This document shows, one piece after another, positions 1-6,593 of a DNA stretch of 35,708 nucleotides. Location of the stretch: IMG/VR virus record IMGVR_UViG_3300030102_002442, positions 1 through 35,708 of that record. One strand, given 5' to 3'. A program made the position numbers and the translations under genes. How positions within the stretch are numbered: position 1 is the stretch's first letter; every line of letters starts with the position of its first letter. Source of the stretch: a virus. The notes beneath the pieces were generated by a model. The model worked only from the letters and a program-made list of their open reading frames with translations. It was not told the DNA's origin and ran no database searches.

Positions 1-7
1 GAAAAAG
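1..7 (+). other. Last bases of an upstream gene, probably tail fibre
   Basis: These seven bases are identical to 32685-32691, which lie inside the 3' end of the tail-fibre gene. The sequence left of the window edge is therefore most likely a fibre gene overlapping the start of the next gene, as it does at 32692. Too short to call alone. Confidence 0.4.
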
Positions 8-253
8 ATGGCTAAAGTAATTTCAGAAAAAGCAGTAGAAGTATCTTCAGTTGAGCAACCAAAAATGGTTGAAATCAAACATACGAGAGTAATGAAAGAT
101 GCTGATGGCAACGATGTAACTGTTCTTGATTATGTAGAAACAAGAAGCGTTGATGAAGCTATTGCAGAAGCAGAATCAAGAAAAGCAAGTCTTGAATCAT
201 CACTTGCAGAAGTAGATTCTGAATTGTCAGATTTAAACGCAATTAAAGGGTAA
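8..253 (+). CDS. Small acidic coiled-coil protein downstream of the tail fibre (copy 1)
   Basis: An 81-residue protein of unknown function. The N-terminal half is a short beta-like stretch (VEIKHTRVMKDADG). The C-terminal half, from about residue 48, is Glu/Ala/Ser-rich and predicted to be a helical coiled coil (EAIAEAESRKASLESSLAEV). The ATG is chosen because the homologue at 32692 starts at the same residue and has GGAG upstream. The two copies are identical for the first 24 codons and then diverge strongly, mostly in the middle and in the helix. It heads the small-gene and lysis cluster. It could be a fibre accessory or chaperone, judged only from position. Confidence 0.75.
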   Translation: MAKVISEKAVEVSSVEQPKMVEIKHTRVMKDADGNDVTVLDYVETRSVDEAIAEAESRKASLESSLAEVDSELSDLNAIKG

Positions 254-255
254 TC

Positions 256-528
256 GTGGCTATTACGTACAGAGGGGAACGCTTTAGGGGATATAATAAA
301 CCTAAGCGTACCCCTAGACACCCAAAGAAATCACACGCTGTATTAGCGAAAGTGGGAAGCAAGATTAAGTTGATTCGTTTTGGTCAACAGGGTGTTAGAG
401 GTGCAGGGAAAAGTCCGAAGTCACCTGCACAAAGAGCAAGAAGAAGGGCATTTAAGGCACGACACGCTAGAAATATTCGCAAAGGGCGTATGAGTGCAGC
501 ATATTGGGCGAATAAAGTAAAATGGTAA
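256..528 (+). CDS. Small basic phage protein (DUF6321-like)
   Basis: A 90-residue, strongly basic protein with no membrane segment. It starts at GTG, two bases after the previous stop, behind AAAGGG; the second copy at 32940 also uses GTG. The block FGQQGVRGAGKSPKSPAQRA and the C-terminus MSAAYWANKVKW match a small family I recall from aquatic phages (DUF6321-like, named from memory). Arg and Lys make up about a third of residues 55-80, so nucleic-acid contact is plausible but unproven. It lies in the cluster leading to the lysis genes. Confidence 0.8.
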   Translation: MAITYRGERFRGYNKPKRTPRHPKKSHAVLAKVGSKIKLIRFGQQGVRGAGKSPKSPAQRARRRAFKARHARNIRKGRMSAAYWANKVKW

Positions 529-537
529 GGAAATACA

Positions 538-834
538 ATGGAACTAAACAAAAACACAAAATTTACACTAAGTATTGAAACTGCTGTTAGTATCGGCGTT
601 ACAATATTTATGATTATAGGTTTATGGTTTAATTTACAAGCCGACATTGAGGAAGCTAAATTATTACCAGAGCCACCAGTCAGTAGAACAGAATACGATT
701 TAAAAGACCAAATGATTCGTAATAGTATTATGAATACTGAAGAGAAAGTAGAAAAACTTGAAGAAAAAGTAGATGACATTAAAGAAGATACTCGCAGTAT
801 TAATGACACTCTGCTGAAAATGAATAATAATTAA
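538..834 (+). CDS. Membrane-anchored coiled-coil protein
   Basis: A 98-residue protein with one hydrophobic segment at about residues 14-33 (TAVSIGVTIFMIIGLWFNL), then a proline-bearing linker (PEPPVSRTEYDLKDQ) and a C-terminal coiled coil from about residue 60 (EEKVEKLEEKVDDIKEDTRS). The topology, one N-terminal TM followed by a soluble coiled coil, resembles i-spanin/Rz-type or other lysis-accessory proteins. No Rz1-like lipoprotein partner is evident. It is 33 bases away from nothing but its neighbours, all on the same strand upstream of holin and endolysin. The second copy is nearly identical through the TM and linker. The spanin role is only a suggestion. Confidence 0.75.
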   Translation: MELNKNTKFTLSIETAVSIGVTIFMIIGLWFNLQADIEEAKLLPEPPVSRTEYDLKDQMIRNSIMNTEEKVEKLEEKVDDIKEDTRSINDTLLKMNNN

Positions 835-848
835 TATGAGGTATAAAG

Positions 849-1235
849 ATGAATTATTACTATGGTATGGTATGGTTGCTTGGACTATTCTTATGGCAAT
901 CGCCCTTATACTCGCAGTCCGTTAGATTAGATAGCTTTCAAGATGTGCAGTTGTTAAATGTGCAAAATTGCTCAGTTGTGCAAGTGAATGCTTCTTGGAA
1001 TCATCAGAATAGAGTAAAAATAGAGAAATTAGCAAACATCTGCTATGTAGCCGAGATAGACATTGAAGATAAGGTTATCGGTGCTACAATAGCCAAAGAA
1101 TGGAATATTAAAATCGTTCCTACTATCATTGTATTAGAAAACGGTAAAGAGGTAAAACGATTTGTTCCTGGTATTAGTATGAGATTTAATGAAGATACTA
1201 TCATTGAAGATGTCAGAAAAGAGGTAAGGCAATGA
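849..1235 (+). CDS. Secreted thioredoxin-fold protein lacking CxxC
   Basis: A 128-residue protein with an N-terminal hydrophobic segment (about residues 6-20, ending SPLYSQ) that looks like a signal peptide or anchor. The rest has a thioredoxin-like pattern: strand VVQVNASWN (43-51), strand YVAEIDIED, helix IGATIAKEWNI, then the cis-proline motif VPT (90-92) and a LENGKEV hairpin. The redox CxxC is absent, and ASWN stands where the active site would be. A single Cys at 65 remains in this domain. It probably acts outside the cytoplasmic membrane and is not a classical oxidoreductase. The SD is GAGG eight bases before ATG. The stop overlaps the next start (ATGA). Confidence 0.75.
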   Translation: MNYYYGMVWLLGLFLWQSPLYSQSVRLDSFQDVQLLNVQNCSVVQVNASWNHQNRVKIEKLANICYVAEIDIEDKVIGATIAKEWNIKIVPTIIVLENGKEVKRFVPGISMRFNEDTIIEDVRKEVRQ

Positions 1236-1414
1236 GAAAGAAAAGAAAATCGAGAGTCAATCAAGCAGGAAATTATACTAAACCTACGCTTAGAAAGCGT
1301 TTATTCAATAAAATCCTAAGAGGAAATAAAGGTGGTAATCCTGGACAATGGAGTGCAAGAAAAGCTCAAATGTTAGCACTCGCCTACAAACGAGCAGGTG
1401 GTGGTTATAGATAA
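1232..1414 (+). CDS. Small Arg/Lys-rich phage protein
   Basis: A 60-residue, very basic protein. The core NPGQWSARKAQMLALAYKRA followed by GGGYR is a short motif I recall from many aquatic phages, usually paired with the gene that follows here. The start overlaps the previous stop by four bases. The homologue at 34012 has a slightly different N-terminus (MPRKKKRKSR), because a separate 33-codon gene is inserted before it there. The function is unknown; DNA or RNA binding is possible from charge alone. Confidence 0.75.
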   Translation: MRKKRKSRVNQAGNYTKPTLRKRLFNKILRGNKGGNPGQWSARKAQMLALAYKRAGGGYR

Positions 1415-1653
1415 TGGCTCTCAAGAAATCACAGAAAAGTCTACGCAGGTGGACAAAACAAAAATGGCGTACCAAGTCTGGGAAACCATCAAAAAAAACT
1501 GGAGAACGATATTTGCCAGAACGCTTAATTAAAGCAATGACTTCTTCAGAATACGCATACGAAACTCGTAAGAAACGCAAAGCAAAAAAAGCAGGAAAGC
1601 AACGAGCTAAGTATTCTCGCAAAACAAGAAAAAGAATGCGTAGATATTCTTAA
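1414..1653 (+). CDS. Small basic phage protein (DUF5872-like)
   Basis: A 79-residue, highly basic protein. The segment WRTKSGKPSKKTGERYLPER followed by AMTSSEYAYETRKKRKAKKAGK resembles the DUF5872 pattern (GKPS...GKRYLP...EYA...KKAGKQ), named from memory. The start shares one base with the previous stop (TAATG), so the two are translationally coupled. Copy 2 at 34200 differs at only 5 of 79 residues, making it one of the best conserved proteins between the two copies. The function is unknown. Confidence 0.8.
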   Translation: MALKKSQKSLRRWTKQKWRTKSGKPSKKTGERYLPERLIKAMTSSEYAYETRKKRKAKKAGKQRAKYSRKTRKRMRRYS

Positions 1654-1659
1654 TTTGTT

Positions 1660-1689
1660 ATATTCAGTATTATTAACCATACTGGAGGA
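1660..1689 (+). promoter_or_regulatory. Conserved hairpin abutting the SD of the next gene
   Basis: CAGTAT (1665-1670) and ATACTG (1679-1684) form a 6-bp stem that runs directly into GGAGG, just before the ATG at 1693. The copy at about 34451-34470 keeps both arms; the single change nearby is C to A in the loop. The leader as a whole is almost identical in the two copies, although adjacent coding DNA is less so. It is probably a translational control or mRNA-processing element. A TATATT just upstream could also be a -10 box. Confidence 0.5.
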
Positions 1690-1692
1690 CAA

Positions 1693-1920
1693 ATGTCTAA
1701 AGAAACAAAACAAGATGAATTTAAAATCGTATTAGAGGACGGAAAAGAAGTAAACTTTGACGACCTACAAGATGAACAGAAAATAATGGTAAATCAACTT
1801 AGAGATTTAGATTTGCAGTTAAGCAGATTGAATTTTCAAGCTCAACAACTACAAGCAGCTAAAAACCATTTTTCTACCGAATTAAATTCTTCTTTGAAAG
1901 AAGAGAAAGAAGATGCCTAA
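1693..1920 (+). CDS. Coiled-coil protein upstream of holin
   Basis: A 75-residue, Glu/Gln/Lys-rich protein. After a short acidic N-terminus, residues about 25-70 form a predicted coiled coil (LRDLDLQLSRLNFQAQQLQA). It has no TM segment or Cys. It starts four bases after the conserved hairpin-linked GGAGG and overlaps the holin start by eight bases, so it is coupled to lysis gene translation. Position suggests a lysis regulator or accessory, but there is no direct evidence. Confidence 0.75.
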   Translation: MSKETKQDEFKIVLEDGKEVNFDDLQDEQKIMVNQLRDLDLQLSRLNFQAQQLQAAKNHFSTELNSSLKEEKEDA

Positions 1921-2284
1921 GTTAAATGTAGTAGCAGGTATCATAGATAAAGTAGCAGATAAAATTGATGACTTTACTCTTGACAAAGCAGAAAAAGCAC
2001 AACTCATACAAGAGATTAACAAAGCTCAACTTGAAGTCAATAAAGTTGAAGCAGGACATACCAGTTTATTTGTTGCTGGTTGGCGTCCTTTTGTTGGTTG
2101 GACTTGTGGAGTAGCATTATGTTATCACTTCGTACTACAACCGTTCTTACTTTTTCTTGTATATTCATTTGGATATCAAGTGGATTTACCAGTATTCGAT
2201 ATGAGTACATTGACAACAATACTTCTCGGACTTCTCGGTTTAGGTGGTATGAGGAGCTTCGAGAAAGTGAAGAAGTCAGCATAA
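1913..2284 (+). CDS. Holin of the 3-TM superfamily (copy 1)
   Basis: A 123-residue protein with an amphipathic N-terminal helix (residues 1-45). It then has the signature GWRPFVGWTCGVALCYHFVL, followed by TM segments at about 57-90 and 100-115, and ends GMRSFEKVKKSA. The RPF-x-GW and LLGLLGLGGMRS(F)EK features match the Holin_3TMs family. Its job would be to permeabilise the inner membrane and release the endolysin. Its stop shares a base with the endolysin start (TAATG). It is adjacent to and coupled with the muramidase, as expected for a lysis cassette. Confidence 0.85.
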   Translation: MPKLNVVAGIIDKVADKIDDFTLDKAEKAQLIQEINKAQLEVNKVEAGHTSLFVAGWRPFVGWTCGVALCYHFVLQPFLLFLVYSFGYQVDLPVFDMSTLTTILLGLLGLGGMRSFEKVKKSA

Positions 2285-2757
2285 TGGAGTTCAATGAAAT
2301 CATTGAGAAAGTCCTCGAACACGAGGGAGGTTATGTCAATGACAAAGATGATTTAGGTGGGGAAACTAAGTATGGTATTACCAAACGATTCTATCCTCAC
2401 CTTGACATCAAGAACTTAACCAGAGAACAAGCAAAAGAAATATACTATCAAGACTACTGGATTCCTTCCAAAGCCAAATCATTACCAAAAGATTTACGCT
2501 ATCCATACTTTGATTGTGTAGTCAATACTGGACAACGCAGAGCAGTAAAGATATTGCAACAAGCGTGTAACAATAAAAACACTTTTGAAATCAAAGAAGA
2601 TGGACTTATTGGTGCAGCAACTATCTCTGCGTGTAAAAGATTAGAAGCAGATAGATTTATTTCATATAGAATCTTATTCTATTCTTTGTTAATTTCAGAG
2701 AACCCTACGCAAGAAAAATTTTGGTATGGGTGGTATAAAAGAGCCAAAGGAGAGTAA
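2284..2757 (+). CDS. Endolysin, GH108-type N-acetylmuramidase (copy 1)
   Basis: A 157-residue glycoside hydrolase that cleaves peptidoglycan glycan strands. The N-terminal EGGYVND (14-20), followed by DLGGETKYGIT, is the GH108 catalytic signature, and Glu14 is the expected acid. The C-terminal half has YFDCVVNTG and the IKEDGLIGAAT peptidoglycan-binding-like pattern of this family. I chose ATG 2284 because it couples to the holin stop by TAATG. The reading frame stays open upstream inside the holin gene (from an internal ATG at 2119), see findings. Copy 2 differs at about 9 residues. Confidence 0.9.
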   Translation: MEFNEIIEKVLEHEGGYVNDKDDLGGETKYGITKRFYPHLDIKNLTREQAKEIYYQDYWIPSKAKSLPKDLRYPYFDCVVNTGQRRAVKILQQACNNKNTFEIKEDGLIGAATISACKRLEADRFISYRILFYSLLISENPTQEKFWYGWYKRAKGE

Positions 2758-3738
2758 ATGCCTACATATATAACATCACGAGATTTAAAAGATACTTTTC
2801 CAAATTTAGATGAATTTGATACAAAGAAACCTATTTACAGCTGGGTAATTGACTCAGGAAGTAGATATGTTTCTAATGATTCTGGTCTTGTAACACAATT
2901 ATTTGTAGACGGAAAAGATTTAGGTTCAGCACAAGCGTCCAAAGCAGCAGTAGATGCCAACGATGAATGGTATTACGAAGAAAGCGAAGACGCAGTATAT
3001 TATTACAATGACAGTAGCAATCCTGATGATTTGTTAATGGAAGCAGGGGAAGATTTTGCAACTCTGAAAACAAGAGTAATGAAAGACGCAAGTGACTATG
3101 TAGATTCTAAATTAGATTCTACGCTTCCAAGAGAACAGTTTTTATTAAAAGACGGTACATACGATTATTTGATTAGAAGATTAACTTCATTAGTTGCAGC
3201 ATTCTTTCTAGTTAAAGGGAAAGACCCAACAAGTGAAATAGCAGAAGCGTTGTTTGAAGAGGCAACAATGCATATTGAAGATTTAAATAGTGGAAGAGCT
3301 AAACTTACTTTTCAAAATACTGGAGATGCTTCCAAAGGTATTGTAAGACAAATATCTGTGTCTGGAAGTCTTAATATTGTTGACACTAGAGGAAATTACT
3401 ATGGTAGCTATGATAGATTAAAAGTTATTGTAACTACAGGTGGTGCTATGGGAACTGCTAAATATTCTGTGTATGCAAAAGATACAGACGGATTAAAAAA
3501 TAACTTAGTATTGCAAGACGAAATTATTAATGGTGACTATCAAGAATTAGCAGGTGGACTACAGATAAGATTCCAAGGTTCATCTGATTCATCTACTGCG
3601 ACACAAAATGATGAGTGGGAAGTAGAAGTAACTGGAGCATACGAAGAAGTAGAAAATGCATCTATGCGTTCTGTTAAAATGACTCGTAAAGATTTCAAAC
3701 AATTCTATCGAGGTAAGAATGGCAGTCGCATCTACTAA
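2758..3738 (+). CDS. Head-tail adaptor / connector protein
   Basis: A 326-residue protein beginning directly after the endolysin stop, with the SD AAAGGAG inside the endolysin end. Residues about 85-185 are a helical region (TLKTRVMKDASDYVDSKLDS ... LTSLVAAFFLVKG) typical of gp6/DUF1320-like head-completion adaptors. The N-terminal part and the C-terminal beta-rich domain (residues 195-300) are additions. It is followed by two short neck proteins and the tail tube, the normal place for a connector. A second, truncated copy starts at 35544. Exact family uncertain. Confidence 0.65.
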   Translation: MPTYITSRDLKDTFPNLDEFDTKKPIYSWVIDSGSRYVSNDSGLVTQLFVDGKDLGSAQASKAAVDANDEWYYEESEDAVYYYNDSSNPDDLLMEAGEDFATLKTRVMKDASDYVDSKLDSTLPREQFLLKDGTYDYLIRRLTSLVAAFFLVKGKDPTSEIAEALFEEATMHIEDLNSGRAKLTFQNTGDASKGIVRQISVSGSLNIVDTRGNYYGSYDRLKVIVTTGGAMGTAKYSVYAKDTDGLKNNLVLQDEIINGDYQELAGGLQIRFQGSSDSSTATQNDEWEVEVTGAYEEVENASMRSVKMTRKDFKQFYRGKNGSRIY

Positions 3739-4138
3739 TGCTTGGAAAGTTCAAGTAGAAGAAACTATTCAAAGAGGAATCAGGGGTGAATTTGGTTCTT
3801 CTATGCCAGTATTCCGTTCAAGAGATTTTCAACACAGAGGTAATCAATTTTCTATTTTAAAAGGTGATAATTCAGATGCTTCAAATACTATGTATCAATT
3901 ATTACCCAACTCTTATAATTTAAGTTTTGAGTTCTATATGATTGACCACAAGCGTAACGATGTTACTGTAAAGCGTTTTTTTAGTCAAGTATCACGTTTA
4001 GAAGAGGTGTTTTATTCTTTAATAGAGATAGACCCATTATTTAGTTGTGTTATCAATAGTATAATTTATGAGGACGATGAAGAGTTTAATGGATTTAGAA
4101 AAGCGATATTTGATATAACAGTAAGGAATGTAAGATAA
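3719..4138 (+). CDS. Neck / tail completion protein A
   Basis: A 139-residue alpha/beta protein overlapping the adaptor gene by 20 bases. It contains YNLSFEFYMI and VSRLEEVFYSLIEI segments, which resemble VYNIEMDYVV and VSRIETVLFN in the next gene. The pair may be diverged paralogues or the same fold (tail terminator/completion type). Its place between head-tail adaptor and tail tube supports a neck or tail terminator role. No catalytic motif. Confidence 0.6.
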   Translation: MAVASTNAWKVQVEETIQRGIRGEFGSSMPVFRSRDFQHRGNQFSILKGDNSDASNTMYQLLPNSYNLSFEFYMIDHKRNDVTVKRFFSQVSRLEEVFYSLIEIDPLFSCVINSIIYEDDEEFNGFRKAIFDITVRNVR

Positions 4139-4647
4139 TGGCTATCAGTTATAACAATATTACTTATGAAAAAATAATGAATCCATTGCGTGATAAACTG
4201 CGTACAGAGTTCAAAGGTGCGTTGCCAGTATACTTTGATAATCAACCACAGGATATTGGAACAAAGTCATTACGCATATATCCTACCTCTCAAGAACTAC
4301 AAGAAAAACGAACAAAGTCTTATTTAAACGTGTATAATATAGAAATGGATTATGTAGTAAAAACATACGGAGATGGAGAAAAAGCTCTTGATGAGATGTA
4401 TAAAGATGTTAGTAGAATAGAAACGGTATTGTTTAATAACTCTAATGGTGGAGATATTCCTTACTTTTATGCAGGAATGCCAGAAGTAGAGCATAATATA
4501 GACACTGAAATAAATAATGTTTATATTTCAAGAATTACCGTTCCAGTGTTATATGAGGAGGTACACGAGAAGTTTGTAAGATTTGTTACCTCTAGTGATA
4601 AATTCTTTGTAACTTCAGATGGACTTTTTTATATTGTAAGGAGTTAA
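4138..4647 (+). CDS. Neck / tail completion protein B
   Basis: A 169-residue protein coupled to the previous gene by TAATG. The segment IMNPLRDKLRTEFKGALPVY followed by FDNQ, then KSLRIYPTSQ, is typical in layout of small tail-terminator-type proteins (N-terminal helix, then antiparallel sheet). The C-terminus has FVRFVTSSDKFFVTSDGLFY, a repeated FVTS hairpin motif. It lies immediately upstream of a linker gene and the tail tube. Role inferred from order. Confidence 0.6.
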   Translation: MAISYNNITYEKIMNPLRDKLRTEFKGALPVYFDNQPQDIGTKSLRIYPTSQELQEKRTKSYLNVYNIEMDYVVKTYGDGEKALDEMYKDVSRIETVLFNNSNGGDIPYFYAGMPEVEHNIDTEINNVYISRITVPVLYEEVHEKFVRFVTSSDKFFVTSDGLFYIVRS

Positions 4648-4649
4648 TT

Positions 4650-4832
4650 ATGGCAAAAAAATATAAACTAAAAGATGGCTTAATGCCACGTAGACCAAGT
4701 TTCTTAGGATTAGATACTCAGGACTGGTATGAATTAAATGCTGGAAAGAAAGTAGAATTATCAAAATTGCCAGAATTAGCAAAAGATTATTTAGAAGAAG
4801 TAAAATCAAAAGTTAAAAAAGAGGTAAAGTAA
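4650..4832 (+). CDS. Small protein before the tail tube
   Basis: A 60-residue basic protein with MAKKYKLKDGLMPRRPSFLG at the N-terminus and a Lys/Glu-rich helical C-terminus. It starts two bases after the previous stop behind AAGGAG and ends one base before the tail tube start. Its N-terminal pattern (YKLKxG) resembles short head-tail joining proteins, but I do not recognise a family. Confidence 0.65.
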   Translation: MAKKYKLKDGLMPRRPSFLGLDTQDWYELNAGKKVELSKLPELAKDYLEEVKSKVKKEVK

Positions 4833-4833
4833 A

Positions 4834-5877
4834 ATGGCTATCAGTGCAACATCAGTATCCCCAAAAGATTTTCAGCTTGGGATTATAAAAGAAGCTACTG
4901 CAGGGACAGCAGTTGTTTCATCAATGAATTTAATTAATATCGACTCACTTGAGCTTCCTGCTTTAAATCCGTTACAAGTAACAGATGTAAGGCACGGAAC
5001 TGGAAGAACGTTAAAACAAGTTGATACTTTTGCATCAAACAAATTGACTGTAAAAGAAATAAGTTTTTCAGGGATAGCAGATAGCACTATCCTACCTATT
5101 TTACTTGAAAACATTACACAGGACGCTTCTGGCGTAGGTTCATCTGGTGATGACTTATATGAAGTAGCAAACAACTATGAGCCAAGTGCAATAGATATTG
5201 CTACAACTACTGCATCAGACAACTCAATGACATTTACCGTCGCAGTAGACAATGCAGTAAACAGTGCATACTCAATGGTATTCAAAGGTTGTGTTTTAAC
5301 TTCTTTAACTATCAGTGGTGATATTGGTGAAGAATCAGGTAGGGTTAAAGTATCTGGTACATTTAAAAGTGGATTAGTTCCTGACCTGTCACCTTCTTCT
5401 GCTCCAACATTTGGCAGCACAGCACATTTCAACAATAATTATTTTGTAACTGATTTTGATACAACCAAAGTAGCAGGTGTTGCTGACTGTGTATTAAAAT
5501 CATTCAGTTTAACTATAGAGAACGATGCTCAGTTTATGGGTTTTGATTCTTCAGGAAATTATCAAGTAATTCAAAGAGCATTACCAGAAGTAATTGCTAC
5601 TTGTGATTCTGTTGTAAAATACGATGGGAATACACAAGCATTAATTGAATCATTTGAAGGACAATCATTTGGAGATGACACTGGTCACGTAGATATTGAC
5701 TTACAAGCATCTTCAGGCACAAATAAGATTGGTATTGATATAGACCATACTATCTTAACAGATGTAAGTTTTTCAGAAGAAGAAGCAATGTTCTTAAGTA
5801 TATCACAAAAAGCGATTGCAGATGCTACTGGTGCTAATAAATTCTTTAGCATAAAAGCAACTAACACAACTGCTTAA
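4834..5877 (+). CDS. Major tail (tube) protein
   Basis: A 347-residue, beta-rich Ser/Thr/Ala-rich protein with few basic residues. Position, size and composition fit the tube protein of a long non-contractile tail: it follows the neck genes and precedes the tail chaperones and tape measure. GDIGEESGRVKVSGTFKSG and LTIENDAQFMGFDSSGNYQV are strand-turn motifs typical of tube proteins. The SD is AGAGG before ATG. No sheath gene lies next to it, which argues for a siphovirus rather than a myovirus. Confidence 0.75.
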   Translation: MAISATSVSPKDFQLGIIKEATAGTAVVSSMNLINIDSLELPALNPLQVTDVRHGTGRTLKQVDTFASNKLTVKEISFSGIADSTILPILLENITQDASGVGSSGDDLYEVANNYEPSAIDIATTTASDNSMTFTVAVDNAVNSAYSMVFKGCVLTSLTISGDIGEESGRVKVSGTFKSGLVPDLSPSSAPTFGSTAHFNNNYFVTDFDTTKVAGVADCVLKSFSLTIENDAQFMGFDSSGNYQVIQRALPEVIATCDSVVKYDGNTQALIESFEGQSFGDDTGHVDIDLQASSGTNKIGIDIDHTILTDVSFSEEEAMFLSISQKAIADATGANKFFSIKATNTTA

Positions 5878-5895
5878 ACCAATAAAGGATAATCA

Positions 5896-6159
5896 ATGTC
5901 TAAAAAAATAACACTCAAGAGTGGCAAAAAAGCTACCCTTGTAGAAATGTCTGTAGACTCTTTTGATAAATGTATGGATTCTGTAGAATTTGTGCAGAAA
6001 GATGGAGAGTCAGCAATTAAAAATCAATTTGCATTAAGCACACTATGGATTAGAAATGGTGTAGATGGTGCAGATGATAAGTTTATTAAATCTTTATCTA
6101 TTGAAGATAGAGTAGAATTACAACTAGCTATTCAGGATTATAATAGCTTGGGGGAATAG
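5896..6159 (+). CDS. Tail assembly chaperone, gpG-like
   Basis: An 87-residue protein between tail tube and tape measure. Its layout is that of the first tail-assembly chaperone: KKITLKSGKKATLVEMSVDS, then helices ending LAIQDYNSLGE. The ORF closes with TTG GGG GAA TAG. The GGGGGAA run (6150-6156), read one base back, continues into the next ORF, so a gpGT-type fusion is likely. SD AAAGGA. Confidence 0.7.
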   Translation: MSKKITLKSGKKATLVEMSVDSFDKCMDSVEFVQKDGESAIKNQFALSTLWIRNGVDGADDKFIKSLSIEDRVELQLAIQDYNSLGE

Positions 6160-6593
6160 ATTCCCTCTCACTGGAGTTAAACATATTGATAGATGATTGG
6201 TGTGAGGGTTGTAGATATTCTACCTTTCCATATAAAGCTAAGTTACCTCTTAAAAAGAATAACAGCATTCACACCTTTACATCTATGGACGATGTATGGT
6301 ATGTTATTGGTTTACTAAAAGAAGAATTAGAAGAACATAACGCAACATCAGAAAAGAAGTTCGAGTTACATCAAACTATCAAGTCACATCTACCATTTTT
6401 TGCGTGTCCTAATCATTTTATTAGCAAAGAATACCAACGAGATATAAAAAGATATACGTATTCTCAAAAGATGAATGTTCCTCCCTATGAAGGTTCATAT
6501 GGAAATCACCCAAAAAAATGGATTGATAAGTGCAATGTTATAGAAAAAATGTTAAATTATATCCAATCAGAACAATTTAAAAAGAGCAAGTAA
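6150..6593 (+). CDS. Tail assembly chaperone extension, gpT-like (by -1 frameshift)
   Basis: This frame is open from the slippery run at 6150 to 6593, which is -1 relative to the upstream chaperone. The only candidate start of its own is a TTG at 6186 without an SD, so production as a fusion is more likely. Read from TTG it would be 135 residues. It has WCEGCRY and later HLPFFACPNHFISKEYQRDI and YGNHPKKWIDKCNVIE, with three or four Cys that could bind a metal. It ends at the tape-measure start (TAATG). Position between tail tube and tape measure is diagnostic for this class. Confidence 0.65.
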   Translation, partial: GGIDSLSLELNILIDDWCEGCRYSTFPYKAKLPLKKNNSIHTFTSMDDVWYVIGLLKEELEEHNATSEKKFELHQTIKSHLPFFACPNHFISKEYQRDIKRYTYSQKMNVPPYEGSYGNHPKKWIDKCNVIEKMLNYIQSEQFKKSK

